A stretch of DNA of 64,000 nucleotides, from assembly GCF_910592395.1 (NCBI RefSeq), contig NC_088311.1:15194501-15258500 (forward strand), given 5' to 3'. Numbering within the stretch: position 1 is the first letter of the stretch; the number at the start of each line of letters is the position of its first letter. Positions 46,367 to 57,750 of the stretch are shown piece by piece. A program made the position numbers and the translations under genes. The DNA comes from Lineus longissimus (taxonomy: Eukaryota; Nemertea; Pilidiophora; Heteronemertea; Lineidae). The notes under the pieces are model-generated. The model saw nothing but the letters and a program-made list of their open reading frames with translations, ran no database searches and was not told the DNA's origin.

Positions 46367-47345
46367 TCATTTGTAATATGGTCATTCAAACAGAATGGAC
46401 CGTGGCTTGTCAATGGGACTGCATTGCAAGAAATACTTTACAATGGTGAATAGAGAAAAGAAAACATGTCCATTCCTGCCTGACCAATAGGCCTTTTTAC
46501 ACGGTGCGTGTTAAACCGAACCAGCCTAAACTCACCCCAGGTCGGTTCCGACAAGGTCAGTTCACCCGGAGTGAAATCCCATTTCGACGGTGTGGTTAGC
46601 TGAGGCGGTTTCGATCTGGATCGGGGTCGGTTCGTTCATGCCGTGGCCGAAGGTGGCGTTGGCCGGTTTTAAAATGTATTAAAAGGCCTACCATGCTCAC
46701 ATTCTACTCAGAAAAATCTATGTTTTATTGGCCATTGCATCCTCCCTGTCACAGCTTTGACTGCACGTACAATTTACAGACCAGTTCGGCGAATCTTCGA
46801 ATCTCAAATTTTTTATACATGTAGCTAGTGTCTATGGACTTCCCTTGCAATATGTTCATTGTACATTCCCTGTTTACTGATGGATATTATAGGATACACG
46901 TGGTTACACTACATATATACACTTATCTTAGATGTATAACACAACTCATCGCTATACATTGTACACATAAAACACACAAATTCAAACCGACCTGGTCAGT
47001 TCGCATTTATATGACATCGCAAACCCACCTTAACTGGCCAAATTCTCCTGGACTGACCTGAGACTGCACTATTTTGTATTGGGTCAGTTCGGTTGAGGTC
47101 GGTTCGGGCTAATTAAAATCCCATTGACACGGTGTGTGTTGGACCGAACAGGTCTTGTCCGGATCTAATTTGCACCTTGTAAATTGGGCTATTGAGATTG
47201 TATTTCTGCCATTTTGAAATGAAACTTTTTGGGAATCGAAGTTGCTAAAAGACAGACATTGTTGGCTCGAAAACTGAGATATATAGATCAATGTCAGATC
47301 ACACTGAAAGTGTTGATTGATAAGCATCTGTTTTCTACATTTCAG
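46367..47345 (+). other. Intron, unrecognised
   Basis: Contains scattered GGTCGGTTCGG and ACACGGTG-GTGTT blocks (46500-46640 and 47020-47150) that may be ends of a diverged transposon. No boundaries could be set. Confidence 0.3.
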
Positions 47346-47480
47346 GAACCGTATCCACACGATCTATACTGAAGAAAGGGTGCAAATCAACACTTGGAAC
47401 TCCAAGGCATTATTGTGAAGTTACATTTTCAGAGCCACCCATATCAAGAGGAGGAACTGCTGATCCAGTCAGCAAAATAA
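47346..47480 (+). CDS. CENPC: CENP-C exon before the CENP-C motif
   Basis: A 135-bp exon with acceptor TTTCTACATTTCAG and perfect donor ATAA|GTAAGT, phase 1 to phase 1. It encodes a basic segment (TRSILKKGCKSTLGTPRHY), then a short hydrophobic-acidic stretch (CEVTFSEPPISRGGTADPVSKI). The next exon continues in frame into the CENP-C motif. The GTPR-x-VTFSEPP pattern resembles basic S/T-P phosphosites, but no domain is assigned. It lies between element R6 and an R1 copy. Confidence 0.75.
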
Positions 47481-47822
47481 GTAAGTCTCATCTGATCAAT
47501 TTCTTGTTTAGAAGTTTGGCACAAACAGAGGGTTCGGAAATTATTCATTTGACCATGTTCATAGTAACCAGTATGTTTTGGTGTCCTAAAAAAGCAAATT
47601 CTGTGCAAATTTTCCAATTTATTGATTTTTTGGGCCCTTGTACACACGGTGGGTTAAAGTCTTGGTTTACCTTTGCAACACAATAGAAACAAGGCCCTCC
47701 CAATATCAGGCCTACTACGATTTTGGCATTAAAAACGATTTTTCATCGAAAATCGAGGTCAAATACGCTAATACGATCTTAGTTCATTTAAAAACGGCTT
47801 TGGTCAACTGGTGCTGCTTTTG

Positions 47823-48975
47823 AGCTCACCTTTCTGAGAAGTGAGCTTTTGCTTTGGCTTCTGTCATCGTTCGTCGTCCGTTAGCAGGACACGTTTCGTA
47901 ACTGTTTTGGTACACATGTACCCTAGTTAAATGAGACCTTGGAGACCAAGTTTCGGTCCGATCTGATTCTCGGTTTGCCCATCAGGTGGCTAATACCGAA
48001 AACACTAAAAGTGCTATAACTAAGGGCTCGATCATCGTCAAATTTTTATCATAGATGCATTTTAAGAATGATACATGACATAAGGGGCTTTGGCAAAATT
48101 AAAGTGAAGCCAATAGAAATCACAATATTTTAGTTTCTCCTCCAACCCCCTCAGAAACTAAAATATTACGAATTTTGGTTTTACTTTCCGTGGCCTTGTT
48201 TTGCACATTTTGACTCTTGACAATTTGTGACAAACTTCAAGGCGGGATCCTAATCTGCTTGATATGAGGGCACTCACTCGGGTTAAGAAAGTAACTAAAT
48301 CCATCTGCCATTGATGTGTCATCAATGAATCACACACCTGCTCAAATTTTTACAAAAGTTAGACCGTTCGATCACCAGGTTTTTAGCTCATGTTTCAGGG
48401 GAACTTATATGATACCGTTGCGTCCGTCGTCGTTAGTTAACTTTTGACAAAAGAGTGACACATTTCTTAACCACGTGACCTAGAAGGTTCATACTTGGTG
48501 TGTGTACCCCTAGGCAAGACCTTTTTTCAAAATGAAAACTAGCGCAATTTGACTGCTTGTCTGCCATGTGATTGTGATATAGGTGGCAGTCTTTGAAAAT
48601 CTATTTCTGACTATATCTTATGAACGCTACTAGCTAGAATCATGAAATTTTAGATGCATCTCATAAGGGTGCTTGAAATTTCACCCGGATTTTTTATTTG
48701 ACCTACTTTTCATTGTCATAGAGGTTAAAGTTTGCTATCAGCATCGCCACCAGGTAATAGCGGCACGTTTCGTCACCGCTGGTGTTACTCACTTGAAGTC
48801 TTGTACATAAACAGTCCGGATTGGATTACAAATGTGGCCCCCAGGGGGCAAAGTTTAAAAAATCAAGTCTATTTTTGTCTAAACTAGAGCTCTGATGTTG
48901 ATCATGTGGTGTTAAGGTAGCCACATGCATCTTCCTTCCAAGTCGCCAGGTGAGCACAATGGCCCTGGCTATTTC
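47823..48975 (+). mobile_element. R1-h: two R1-subfamily pieces, one in the other or adjacent
   Basis: A first head AGCTCACCTTTCTGAGAAGTG with TCGTTCGTCGTCCGTT at 47823. A second head AGCTCATGTTTCAGGGGAAC with CGTCCGTCGTCG at 48385. One shared tail AGGTGAGCACAATGGCCCTG ends near 48975. Both are diverged like R1-d. Confidence 0.6.
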
Positions 48976-49656
48976 ATTAACAAAAAAGAACACTTCTGTC
49001 AAGTTTTAAGCATGTACTCATGTAATGTATAAGAGTAAGGATGATTCTTATGATGAATTGGCACCAACAGGAAACTGAAGATGTGGCGGATCAGACACAA
49101 AACTACCGTAAAGGGGGCATGTAATCATGGGGTCAAGGGCAGCGTCAAATAGGCCCCAGGCTATCGACATTGTTTCAGTTCCTGCTAAAGGCCAAATCAT
49201 ACATCACAGGCACCATAATCTATACATTTCTGGGTTCGTATAAATCTAGAGAAGAATTATATGGCATTTTCATTGCATTTAATTCATTAGTGCATCGATC
49301 AGTGGTGCCGCCTTTCACACCACTTGGATCCTACAAATCAATGGCACATTTTGTCATCGTTTGTCCTAGACTCCTCGAATTAGGTATCTACACACCTCTT
49401 TGGTTTCTCAACATGGTAAATATATGTCCTACTTTTGAAGGTTACAGAGGTGAAACATTTTGTAATATTTCGACATTGCCTTAAAAGAAAAGACTAGTGT
49501 AAGAGAATCATACTGTCTTATAGGAACATTGAACTTGGACTGTAGGTTGACTATGATGTTGAATCAGTCAGCTGACAATCGAGACTGTCTTTCCGTGTGT
49601 TCTGTTGGTGGCAAATTTCTCCAAAATTCTACATGGTTTTGTTTTTGTTATTTCAG
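48976..49656 (+). other. Intron before the CENP-C motif exon
   Basis: Diverged R1-like wording near 49220-49460 (TGGCATTTTC, GGTTACAGAGGTGAAA). Otherwise nothing recognised. Confidence 0.35.
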
Positions 49657-49863
49657 TCAAACCAACCCAATCACCGAAGGGCCTGAGAAGATCTCAGCGA
49701 ACTCGTGTCAAACCTCTTGAATGGTACAAAAATGAGCGTATATTGTACAAGAAACGTCAGTCAGGTGGATTTGTTGTTGATGGTGTCGGTTCACCAATAT
49801 GTAAAAATAAAAGAGAGTGTAACTATATGGCCCGCATGATGTCAGCAAAGCAAAAATTAACTG
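49657..49863 (+). CDS. CENPC: CENP-C exon carrying the CENP-C motif
   Basis: A 207-bp exon with acceptor TTTTTGTTATTTCAG and donor CTG|GTATGT, phase 1 to phase 1. It encodes the signature RRSQRTRVKPLEWYKNERI followed by a QSGGFVVDGVGSP segment. In the CENP-C family this motif holds the histone H2A/H2B acidic patch through its Arg residues and contacts the CENP-A tail through the aromatic pair. The family usually shows Tyr-Trp after Pro-Leu-Glu; here the order is Trp-Tyr. Downstream residues (KNKRECNYMARMMSAKQKLTG) are basic and would lead to the C-terminal dimerising cupin domain, which I do not find in the window. Confidence 0.9.
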
Positions 49864-51949
49864 GTATGTAGCTCATTATGGAGGAGTAGTGGGTGATATT
49901 ATATAGATATTGCCCGCCACGGAGAGTAACATGCTGAATGTCACCACGCGGGGATGCAATGTCTCCCAATGCTTTGTGAGGGAAACATTGCATCCCAAAT
50001 GAGTGGCATTAGGCCTGTTATTCGACGTGTAAGGCAATATTTATTATCTCTTTCCAAAAGTGTTTGTTTATCATGGGCCCTACGTACCAATTGGCACCAT
50101 AATTTTAGATTACTCAGGTAGGTTATTCTTTTTTCTTCTACATCCCAGTCAATATTTATTGAGCTAGTCCAACTAAACAGCTGAATAAACTAAAAATTCA
50201 TCAACACGTTGGATAACCGTATCGGTGAAGCGACCAAGAAAACGGTTTAAAGAACTTCCAACTAGGCACTCTAGCAGACGACGTGAGTTGAAAATTAGTG
50301 TATGAAATAAAATATGGAAGATGTGAATAAATTTTTGCCATATAGGTGTTGGGCTCTTGCCCCTGACAGAAAATTTAGCATGCTTCGATTTAAATTCTCA
50401 CCAGAGGGCTTAAGACGTAAATTACAAAGACATTCTTTCAAGCTCTTAAATTTCACTAATAAGTGGCACCTTTTGTCATTATTTGTCCAAGAGTCTTTTT
50501 ACTTTGGTATATATGCATGATATAGGCATATCAATATGTTAACAAAAATGGAGATAAGCCCAACCAGGTGTTCCTTCCATGTTCTTTACACTGAACCCAT
50601 GTATTTCAGCTCCGTGCCAGGCCCTTTGGCCTGTTGTTTTTATATGAGGGCTCGGGGGTTATGCTCGCTTTGTGGTGCTATTTTTTTGCAATGGCTTACC
50701 CAAGACCAGAGCTTGCTGAATCCGCAGAGAAAATATTACTATGCCCCTTAGCTGTGTTTTATTTTTTCTGGTTCAAAAAGGAACAAAAACAACCCCCTTT
50801 GAATGCTACATGACCCCCTAAAAAACTCCCAAAGTTAGAATTGCTTTACAACTGTTTCTAGGGCATTGAATGAGTCAGTTCCTTTATTACTCGGAAGACT
50901 GCATTTGTATTGTTTCAATGTTGAAGCCTTAAAAGAACTAATAAGCAGCTATAGGGGATTTCACGGATTCCACATCGTGATAAATCAAAGTAAAATAAAA
51001 GGGAAGAAAAGACGAGGTTCCTGTTCCAACAGAGTAGTGGCAAATGCCCCGAGTTTATTGTGCTCATGGAATATGTAACCAGGAACATACAAAGCACGGC
51101 CCAGATTGGCCGAGGCCTAAACAACAATATGGACACTATGGTTACCTAGCAAAGGCCGGGCACAACAGCACTGGTCAAATAAACCATAGGGGACCGGTAA
51201 TCTACGACATTCTCCCCCCATTGGAGGATCCTCACTCCAATCCAAATTAAGGGGACAGGAACCAACTGAAATAATACTAATGACCACACCGTATGCTGTA
51301 AATGCTCAACGTCTGCTAAGTAATACAAATATAATTTAATTTAATGAAAATTTCAACGATCTACCCAATGTAAACGTTGATTTAAGAGTTTACCTTGAAA
51401 CAGGAATTATAATTGCTCTACTTGAAACGACTGGAATTAAACTGATGAACAAATTACCGTTACAACCAAATGCGTACGATATTGTAACCCTACTCAAACC
51501 AATAAATCTTGAATTTTAATTTATCTTAACCTCCAATGCTACCTCTCCACTAATTGAGAGCTTAACAAGGATTGTATACAATAAATGAAGGTCAAACGCG
51601 CAGGTTTGAAGATGACAACTTTACACAATACAATACTACATTCATTAACACTGTCCACAGATCCACTACACTTGGTGTCATGTTCCCCACTTCGAATCTA
51701 GCAGAGTAACTACACCCTCTGCACAGGTACTTATAGAAATAGCAGAGTAACTACACCCTCTGTTTTTCATCGAATAACCGAATGTATACGGCAACACTGA
51801 TACTGGGCAGAGCATGTCGTAGACCCACATCAGTACATCGAAGTACCGAACACCGTAAACATGATCTATGTCGCTGAGCCATCGTGTATACCGCAAAGAA
51901 GCGCCGATCACATGGGCCGAACAAACTGCGTGGTGGTGAACAAATGGTT
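49864..51949 (+). other. Intron after the CENP-C motif exon, mostly unrecognised
   Basis: A GCCAGGCCCTTTGGCCTGTTG block at 50617 resembles an R2-type 3' end. ACTACACCCTCTG is repeated at 51709 and 51750. No cupin-coding exon was found. Confidence 0.4.
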
Positions 51950-52249
51950 CATGCCCATTTCGCCTTGTCTTTTTTCGCCTTTTCCCATTTTGCCTTTAAA
52001 AAATATACATTTCGCCTTCTCCTATTTCGCCTTTTCCAATTTTGCCTCTTCCCAATCCGCCTTATTCTATCTCGCCTTTGTCTTTTTTCGCCTTTTCATT
52101 TTTCGCCTTATGCTATTTTGCCTCTGTTTTATCTTGCCTCATCACAAGTTGCCTTATCCATTCTTGCCTTCGTCTCAGTTTGCCATTGTCTTAATCTGCA
52201 TTCTCCTTTTTGGCTCACCGTAAGGGGAGTCTATACGATAGCGCTGTGT

Positions 52250-52289
<40 letters not shown>

Positions 52290-55200
52290 ATCCTAACAGT
52301 GGCACGTTTCTTAACTGCTAGGGCTATGAACTTGAAACTTTGTACACAGAATGCCCTAGGTCAGCTGACCTCTGACACTGATTTTCGGTCCGATCTGATT
52401 CTCTGTTTGGCCACCAGGGGGCCAAATGTCGATATCTAAAAAGTGTGATATCTCGCTTATTCGTGACTTGTTTTCGATAAAACTTTTGTTGTAGGTACTC
52501 ATAGCAAATATACATTTTATATTATACGGGTTTTTAATTTGACCTTGTTTTCAAGGTCGCAGAGGTCATATGGCGTAAATTGGCCATTAGAGTGTAAACT
52601 ATGGCACGTTTCTTAACCACTAAAGCTATGAACTTGAAACTTGGTACATATAACCCCCTATATCACATAGCCTCTGGTGCTGAATTTTGGTTCGATCTGA
52701 TTCCTAACTTTGCCACCAGGGGGCCAAAAGTGGAAATCTAAAAAGTGTGATATCTCGCTTATAAGTGACTTGTTTTCGATAAAACTTTTGTTGTAGGTAC
52801 TCATAGCAAATATACATTTTATATTATACGGGTTTTCAATTTGACCTACTTTTCAAGGTCACAGAGGTCATATGGCGTAAATTGGCCATTAGAGTGTAAA
52901 CTATGGCACGTTTCTTAACCACTAAAGCTATGAACTTGAAACTTGGTACATATAACCCCCTATATCACATAGCCTCTGGCGCTGAATTTTGGTTCGATCT
53001 GATTCCTAACTTTGCCACCAGGGGGCCAAAAGTGGAAATCTAAAAAGTGTGATATCTCGCTTATAAGTGATGTGTTTTCGATAAAATTCTTATGGTAGGT
53101 ACTGTTTGGAAGAATACATCACATATTTTACGGGTTTTCAATTTGACCTACTTTTCAAGGTCACAGAAGTCATATGGCGTAAATTGGCTGTTAGAGTGTA
53201 AACTATGGCACGTTTCTTAACCAGTAAAGCTATGAACTTGAAACTTGGTGCATATAACCCCCTACATCAGATAACGTCTGATGTCGAATTTTGGCCTGAT
53301 CTGATTCTTTATTCGGCCACCAGGGGGCCATAACGGAAAAAGGAAGAAGTGCAATATCTTGCCTATTTGAGTGAATTGTTTTCGATAAAATTTTATGGCA
53401 GGGACTCCTAGCAAGGATACATCACATTTCCTATGATTTTTGGATTTGACCTCCTTTTCTAGGTCACAGAGGACAAATGGCGTAAATTGACCGTTCGAGT
53501 GTAACTATGGCACGTTTCTTAACTGCTAAAGCTATGAACTTGAAAGTTGGTACATGTAACCCCCTACATCAGATAATCTCTGACACCGAATTTTGGCCTG
53601 ATCTGATTCTTGATTTGGCCACCAGGGGGTCAAAACTGAAAAAGTAGGACGTGCAATATCTCGCTTATTAATGACTTTTTTTCGATGAATTTTTTATTGC
53701 AGGGACTCTTAGCAATCACACGATATTGATCTTGTTGATGTCATAGACAATTATTGGTTGGATCATAAACTTATATATACTGCCCTGTCTTATTACTTGA
53801 CATCAATACACATCTAAAAAAAGTCTTCATGCCTGATTGTGTTCACCATATTCACCTCTAAACTAAGCATGATCCTGCCTAATAAAAGATGTATACGGTG
53901 AGCACAATGGCCCCTGGCCGTTTCATTTTTCACCTTGTCCTAATTTACCTTTGTCCTAATTCGCCTTCATCCTATCTCGCCTTTACCCGCCCCGCCTTTG
54001 TATTATTTCGCCTTCTTCCTACTTTGCAACAAACTTGGTGTCTTTACCCATGTTTGTTGAGTCAATCTTTCATATGAAAGTGTCTTCAACAGTGTTGAAA
54101 GGCTTCTAGGGTCCATTCGGGGGTACCCCCAACCAAAACCCGGTGGACATTGCCAAAATTACAAGTGTAGATAACTTCTCAGCCATTATAGTCATATTAC
54201 ATTACATACCATATTACAAAAGACTTTTGTCTCTTTTACCCATGTTTGTGGGGCCAGTCTTTCATATAAGAGTGTTTCCACGAATTATGTTTTGGTACCC
54301 TACCCAAGGCTGTTGCTTAATTACCAATATTTTCAAATCTTCATAACTTCTGAACCATCTACATGTAAGCTTACATGTATCTCCAAAACCAACTTAGTAT
54401 CTTTACCCATGTTTGTCAAATCTTAGAGTTTTCCAAGTCTTTCATGGAAATATTTTGGCATAGTGTTTTGGCATTCTTTGATGAGTAAGACTTGTGACCT
54501 GGTACTATATAGGAGGGATGGGGGTGCTAAGTATTTTATTGATCATTCAAAGTGTGAGTGCTTCTGAAGTTCTTTATTATGGACTATGGTCAATAGGCCT
54601 ACTCAAATCCAGCAATCTGGAAGATGTATTCCTTTGATCATTGGGGAATTATGAGGCCTTCTCACAGAATGAGTTAGCTCTCAAGAACGTCCCACGCAGT
54701 GTTCCCTTTAGATGGTTTTGGTATGTTTGATGTTCTTCATTCACAGCAATGCTATAACTTAGCATGAGATAATACAAGTCCCAAAGTTTTTTTGAACAGA
54801 ATCATTAAACTACTCAAAACACTGCCCCCCCCCCCCCTGCGAATAATAGACCCTTGCTTAACGAAGGCGGATTGATAAAAGGCGAAGTGAGATATGGCGA
54901 AACGGGAGAAGGCAAAATGGGAAGAAGGCGAATTGACACAAAGGTCAATCAAGAAAAGGCAAGATGAGATAAGGCAGGATGGAACCAAGGCAGAATAGGA
55001 CAAAGGCGAAATAAGAAAAGGCAAACTAGTATGAGGCAAGATGAGAGGAAGGCAAGTTAGGAAGAAGGCCAATTGGAACAAAGGCGAGATAAGACGATGG
55101 CGAAATCGTAGAAGGCGAATTGAGAAAAGGCAAGTTAGGAGAAGGCTAAATGGGAGAAGGCAAAATTGAATAAGGTGAATAAGGTTAAGGGGAAATGGGC
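51950..55200. repeat. Inverted pair of degenerate 15-bp GCCTT arrays
   Basis: The left arm (51950-52211 and, after R1-i, 53926-54030) repeats TTTCGCCTTTTCC-like units on the + strand. The right arm (54845-55200) repeats the reverse complement (AAGGCGAAATGGG-like). Outer ends also pair (ATGCCCATTTCGCC against GGGGAAATGGGCAG). This suggests one foldback element, with loosely repeated TTTACCCATGTTTGT sequence (54040-54420) in the centre. Confidence 0.6.
52212..53925 (+). mobile_element. R1-i: best-preserved monomer array of R1
   Basis: Starts GGCTCACCGTAAGGGGAGTC, with a pure GTC run (about 52245-52289), and ends GGTGAGCACAATGGCCCCTG plus TTTCA. Five monomers at a period of about 302 bp begin with ATGGCACGTTTCTTAACC-type sequence near 52304, 52600, 52902, 53203 and 53503. 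Monomers 2 and 3 are almost identical. Motifs TGGCCACCAGGGGGCC or TTGCCACCAGGGGGCC lie near 52408, 52715, 53020 and 53317. Confidence 0.85.
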
Positions 55201-55271
55201 AGATAACGAACAAATTGCCTGTACAGTCTGTAGGTCCTAAATAAAGTCTAGTTGTTAACATGCAAATACAT

Positions 55272-55667
55272 TTACAAATCTAACTGGACAGATGGTTTTA
55301 CAGTGCGTCCTGACCGAGTTGTTTTGATCACCTGATCTGTATTACAAAAGCCACCTGATGCCTGACATCCAACCTTAGGAATATTATCACTGACTTCTAA
55401 GTCATACAATCGCTGTACTGCACGAGAAATTGTCCCCTTTGAAGTTTTCAACTTCACCGATCTGATCACACCATCCCTCCATGGGAAAACCTCAATCACA
55501 ACACCCATTGGCCATTTCATCCTCGACATTTTGTCCTTACTGATGAGCACTATGGAACCCAACTTCAAACTACAACGAGGTACGAATTCCTTAAGAGCAG
55601 GAGGTAAATTTCTAAGATAATCTTGACTCCATCGCAACCAGAATTCATCAAGCCGCTGCTGGCGCAC
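55272..55667 (-). pseudogene. BEL/Pao integrase C-terminal domain
   Basis: RQQRLDEFWLRWSQDYL, then LGSIVLISKDKMSRMKWP and GVIRSVKLKTSKG, the DUF5641-type ending of Pao pol proteins. Ends at the stop at 55272. Confidence 0.75.
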
Positions 55668-56307
55668 TGTTTCCCGTCAGAGAGTTCCTTCCTACCTACT
55701 ACCAAATCATTCAAATCAATATTGTCGGGGACAAATCCAGCCACTCTACCAATCAGGAAATGAGACGGAGACAACGGGAACTTCGAATCAACACAATCTC
55801 CCACAAAGGTCAACGGCCTCGAATTAACACACGATTCTACGTCACATAAAGTGTTCTCTAATTCCACTCGAGTAAGACACCTCCTGCCCAACGTCTTCTT
55901 AAGTGCAGATTTTACAGAACCGATAAAACGCTCATAATAACCACCCCACCAAGGAGCTCTAGGCACCAGATGTCGCCACTGAGGAATATTTGAACCGAAG
56001 AAGCTTCTCAACTGAGCTTCAGCACCCAAGAACGTTTTGGCATTATCCGAGTAGAAGATTGCAGGCAATCCCCTCCTTGCAGCAAATATACGAATCGCTA
56101 GAATGCAATCGGCCATCGAGAGAGAATCGGTCAACTCGAGATGAACTGCTCTTACCACAGCACATGTGAACAATAGAATATATAACTTCCGACCAGGCAA
56201 ATCCACACTATACAAAGGACCACCATAGTCGAGACCAGTTACTGAAAACACAGGAGCCTGGGTAACTCTCATGCTCTTACCACAGCACATGTGAACAATA
56301 GAATATA
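55565..56307 (-). pseudogene. BEL/Pao integrase core fragment
   Basis: Reads VFSVTGLDYGGPLYSVDL (first catalytic Asp), then YSDNAKTFLGAEAQLRSFF (second Asp), PWWGGYYERFIGSVKSALKK (Glu) and RPLTFV. The 5' part is duplicated (56148-56272). The frame shifts near 55660 into the C-terminal piece. Confidence 0.8.
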
Positions 56308-56501
56308 CTGTATACGTTGCATTTGCTGGCCACCACAAGAAGACCAGAATAGGACTATATTACTCCTTATACATGTTTTAGGCCTTCATTGATCAACTGC
56401 ATTGTTCAGGGAATTAGGCCTAGGCCTGTGGGAAAAACTGACATAATAACACATTGATTTGAACACACAGGGCTTTATTGGTGAGCATTACCCTATCAAT
56501 C

Positions 56502-57713
56502 TCACTCATCTAAATCTTCAAGAAAATGAAGATCATCTTTGGAATTATCAGCATCAACTTCAAAGTGTACCTCATCATTTTGATGAGGCGGATTTTCTTG
56601 ATTGCCTTCAAGCCCACTCACTCTCCATGCTGTATTGATTGCTTCTGGGGCAATTCTCTCCCAGGCAGTTGATACCATCTGAATTACAGCATCCCTGGTG
56701 ATTTGTGGGGAACGACCATGAATGTCATTGTTCTCAATTTTCCACTCCTTCCATAGGCGTCTCATTGTACATTTGAAGCTGCGGATGATGGTCAGATCCA
56801 AAGGTTGTACCAGTGAGGTACATCTCCCTGGTATCAGCCCTATGAACCCGGGAGCGTCCTCTACATGGTCACGCACTTGTTGATGCCGGTGCGCTGGGAA
56901 CATGTCCCAAATTAGGAGGAATGGAAAGTTGTCTCCCACAAACGGTATGAGGCAATCATTTACCCAAGCAATCAGTGTCTGCCAACTTGCCCAGCCTGTT
57001 TGCGAGCCCGTTACCCGCACACCATCGGGGGCAGTTGCCCGAAGTCGAGCGATTTCTGGACCATCATCGCTCAGACCCTTGAAAATTATACTTGCAGGGA
57101 GTTTTCTCCCACACGCAGTCATCGCTAAAGTCACCGTACACCCTAATTTTGCATTTCCTTGCGAAGTTCGTATGTCCACTTGTTTCAAACCTTTCAAAGA
57201 GTACGTGTGCGTGGGTGTGATGTCCCAAAGAACAAAAGTTTCATCCATGTTGACGATAATCTGTATTCCATTTTCATTGATAATGTTTCGGACCTCATTT
57301 TGAAATGCCGTTACCAACTCTGCAGCACTGAGCGGTATTGATGTAGAGTCTTTGCAAGTCTTCCTGTAGCTAATACCATGACGAGTCAAGAAACCTTGTA
57401 ACCATCCACTTGATGCTGAAAATGGTATGAGATGAGGGCGCAGTTCCATCCAATGTTCTCTCTGTTCCTCAGGAAGATCGTACCACCAAATGTTGAAGAA
57501 CCGTTCACCCTGGAACATCAGGTCACTCCCAGCTATTGGAAGACCATGTTCTCGACGCTGTAGGAACCAATCATTTAAGAGTCTCTCTACCTCTGGCCAT
57601 CTACCTGAAATGAGAGAGGAAAATCGTAAGGGCCACATCACCTGCGGGCCTACCAGCCCCAACCTACATTTCACCTCATTCACCTGATTCATTTCCCGAT
57701 GCACCAAGGTCAC
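56502..57713 (-). CDS. P2 transposase, CENP-B HTH and DDE domain
   Basis: 403 codons. A CENP-B/Tc5-type helix-turn-helix spans about residues 38-120 (RWPEVERLLNDWFLQRREHG ... WLQGFLTRHGISYRK). The catalytic triad is visible: Asp157 in VNMDETFVLWD, Asp270 in LIWDMFPAHR and Asp306 in LVQPLDLTI, spacing 36 as in pogo transposases. The tail is acidic. No stop or frameshift lies in this block, so it looks recently active. The first HTH of the family is probably supplied by 57751-58095 through a short intron or has been lost; the first residues of this ORF may therefore be intronic. Confidence 0.85.
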   Translation of the reverse strand: MTLVHREMNQVNEVKCRLGLVGPQVMWPLRFSSLISGRWPEVERLLNDWFLQRREHGLPIAGSDLMFQGERFFNIWWYDLPEEQREHWMELRPHLIPFSASSGWLQGFLTRHGISYRKTCKDSTSIPLSAAELVTAFQNEVRNIINENGIQIIVNMDETFVLWDITPTHTYSLKGLKQVDIRTSQGNAKLGCTVTLAMTACGRKLPASIIFKGLSDDGPEIARLRATAPDGVRVTGSQTGWASWQTLIAWVNDCLIPFVGDNFPFLLIWDMFPAHRHQQVRDHVEDAPGFIGLIPGRCTSLVQPLDLTIIRSFKCTMRRLWKEWKIENNDIHGRSPQITRDAVIQMVSTAWERIAPEAINTAWRVSGLEGNQENPPHQNDEVHFEVDADNSKDDLHFLEDLDE

Positions 57714-57750
57714 AAGGATAACTAACCTGTGCCATCAATTCCATGTTGCC

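Noticed and set aside
50238-50282. Possible CENP-C exon reading RPRKRFKELPTRHSSRR before a GTGAGT donor
   Set aside because: The frame is attractive and ends in phase 1, but the only in-frame acceptor is a poor AAG in the wrong phase, and the good acceptor upstream (50148) meets stops in all frames.
51884-52321. 145-codon ORF with repeated Phe and a Ser run
   Set aside because: It reads through the GCCTT array and the GTC run of R1-i; no protein signature.
54752-55261. 169-codon minus-strand ORF rich in Leu, Phe and Ser
   Set aside because: Produced by the right arm of the GCCTT array; low complexity.
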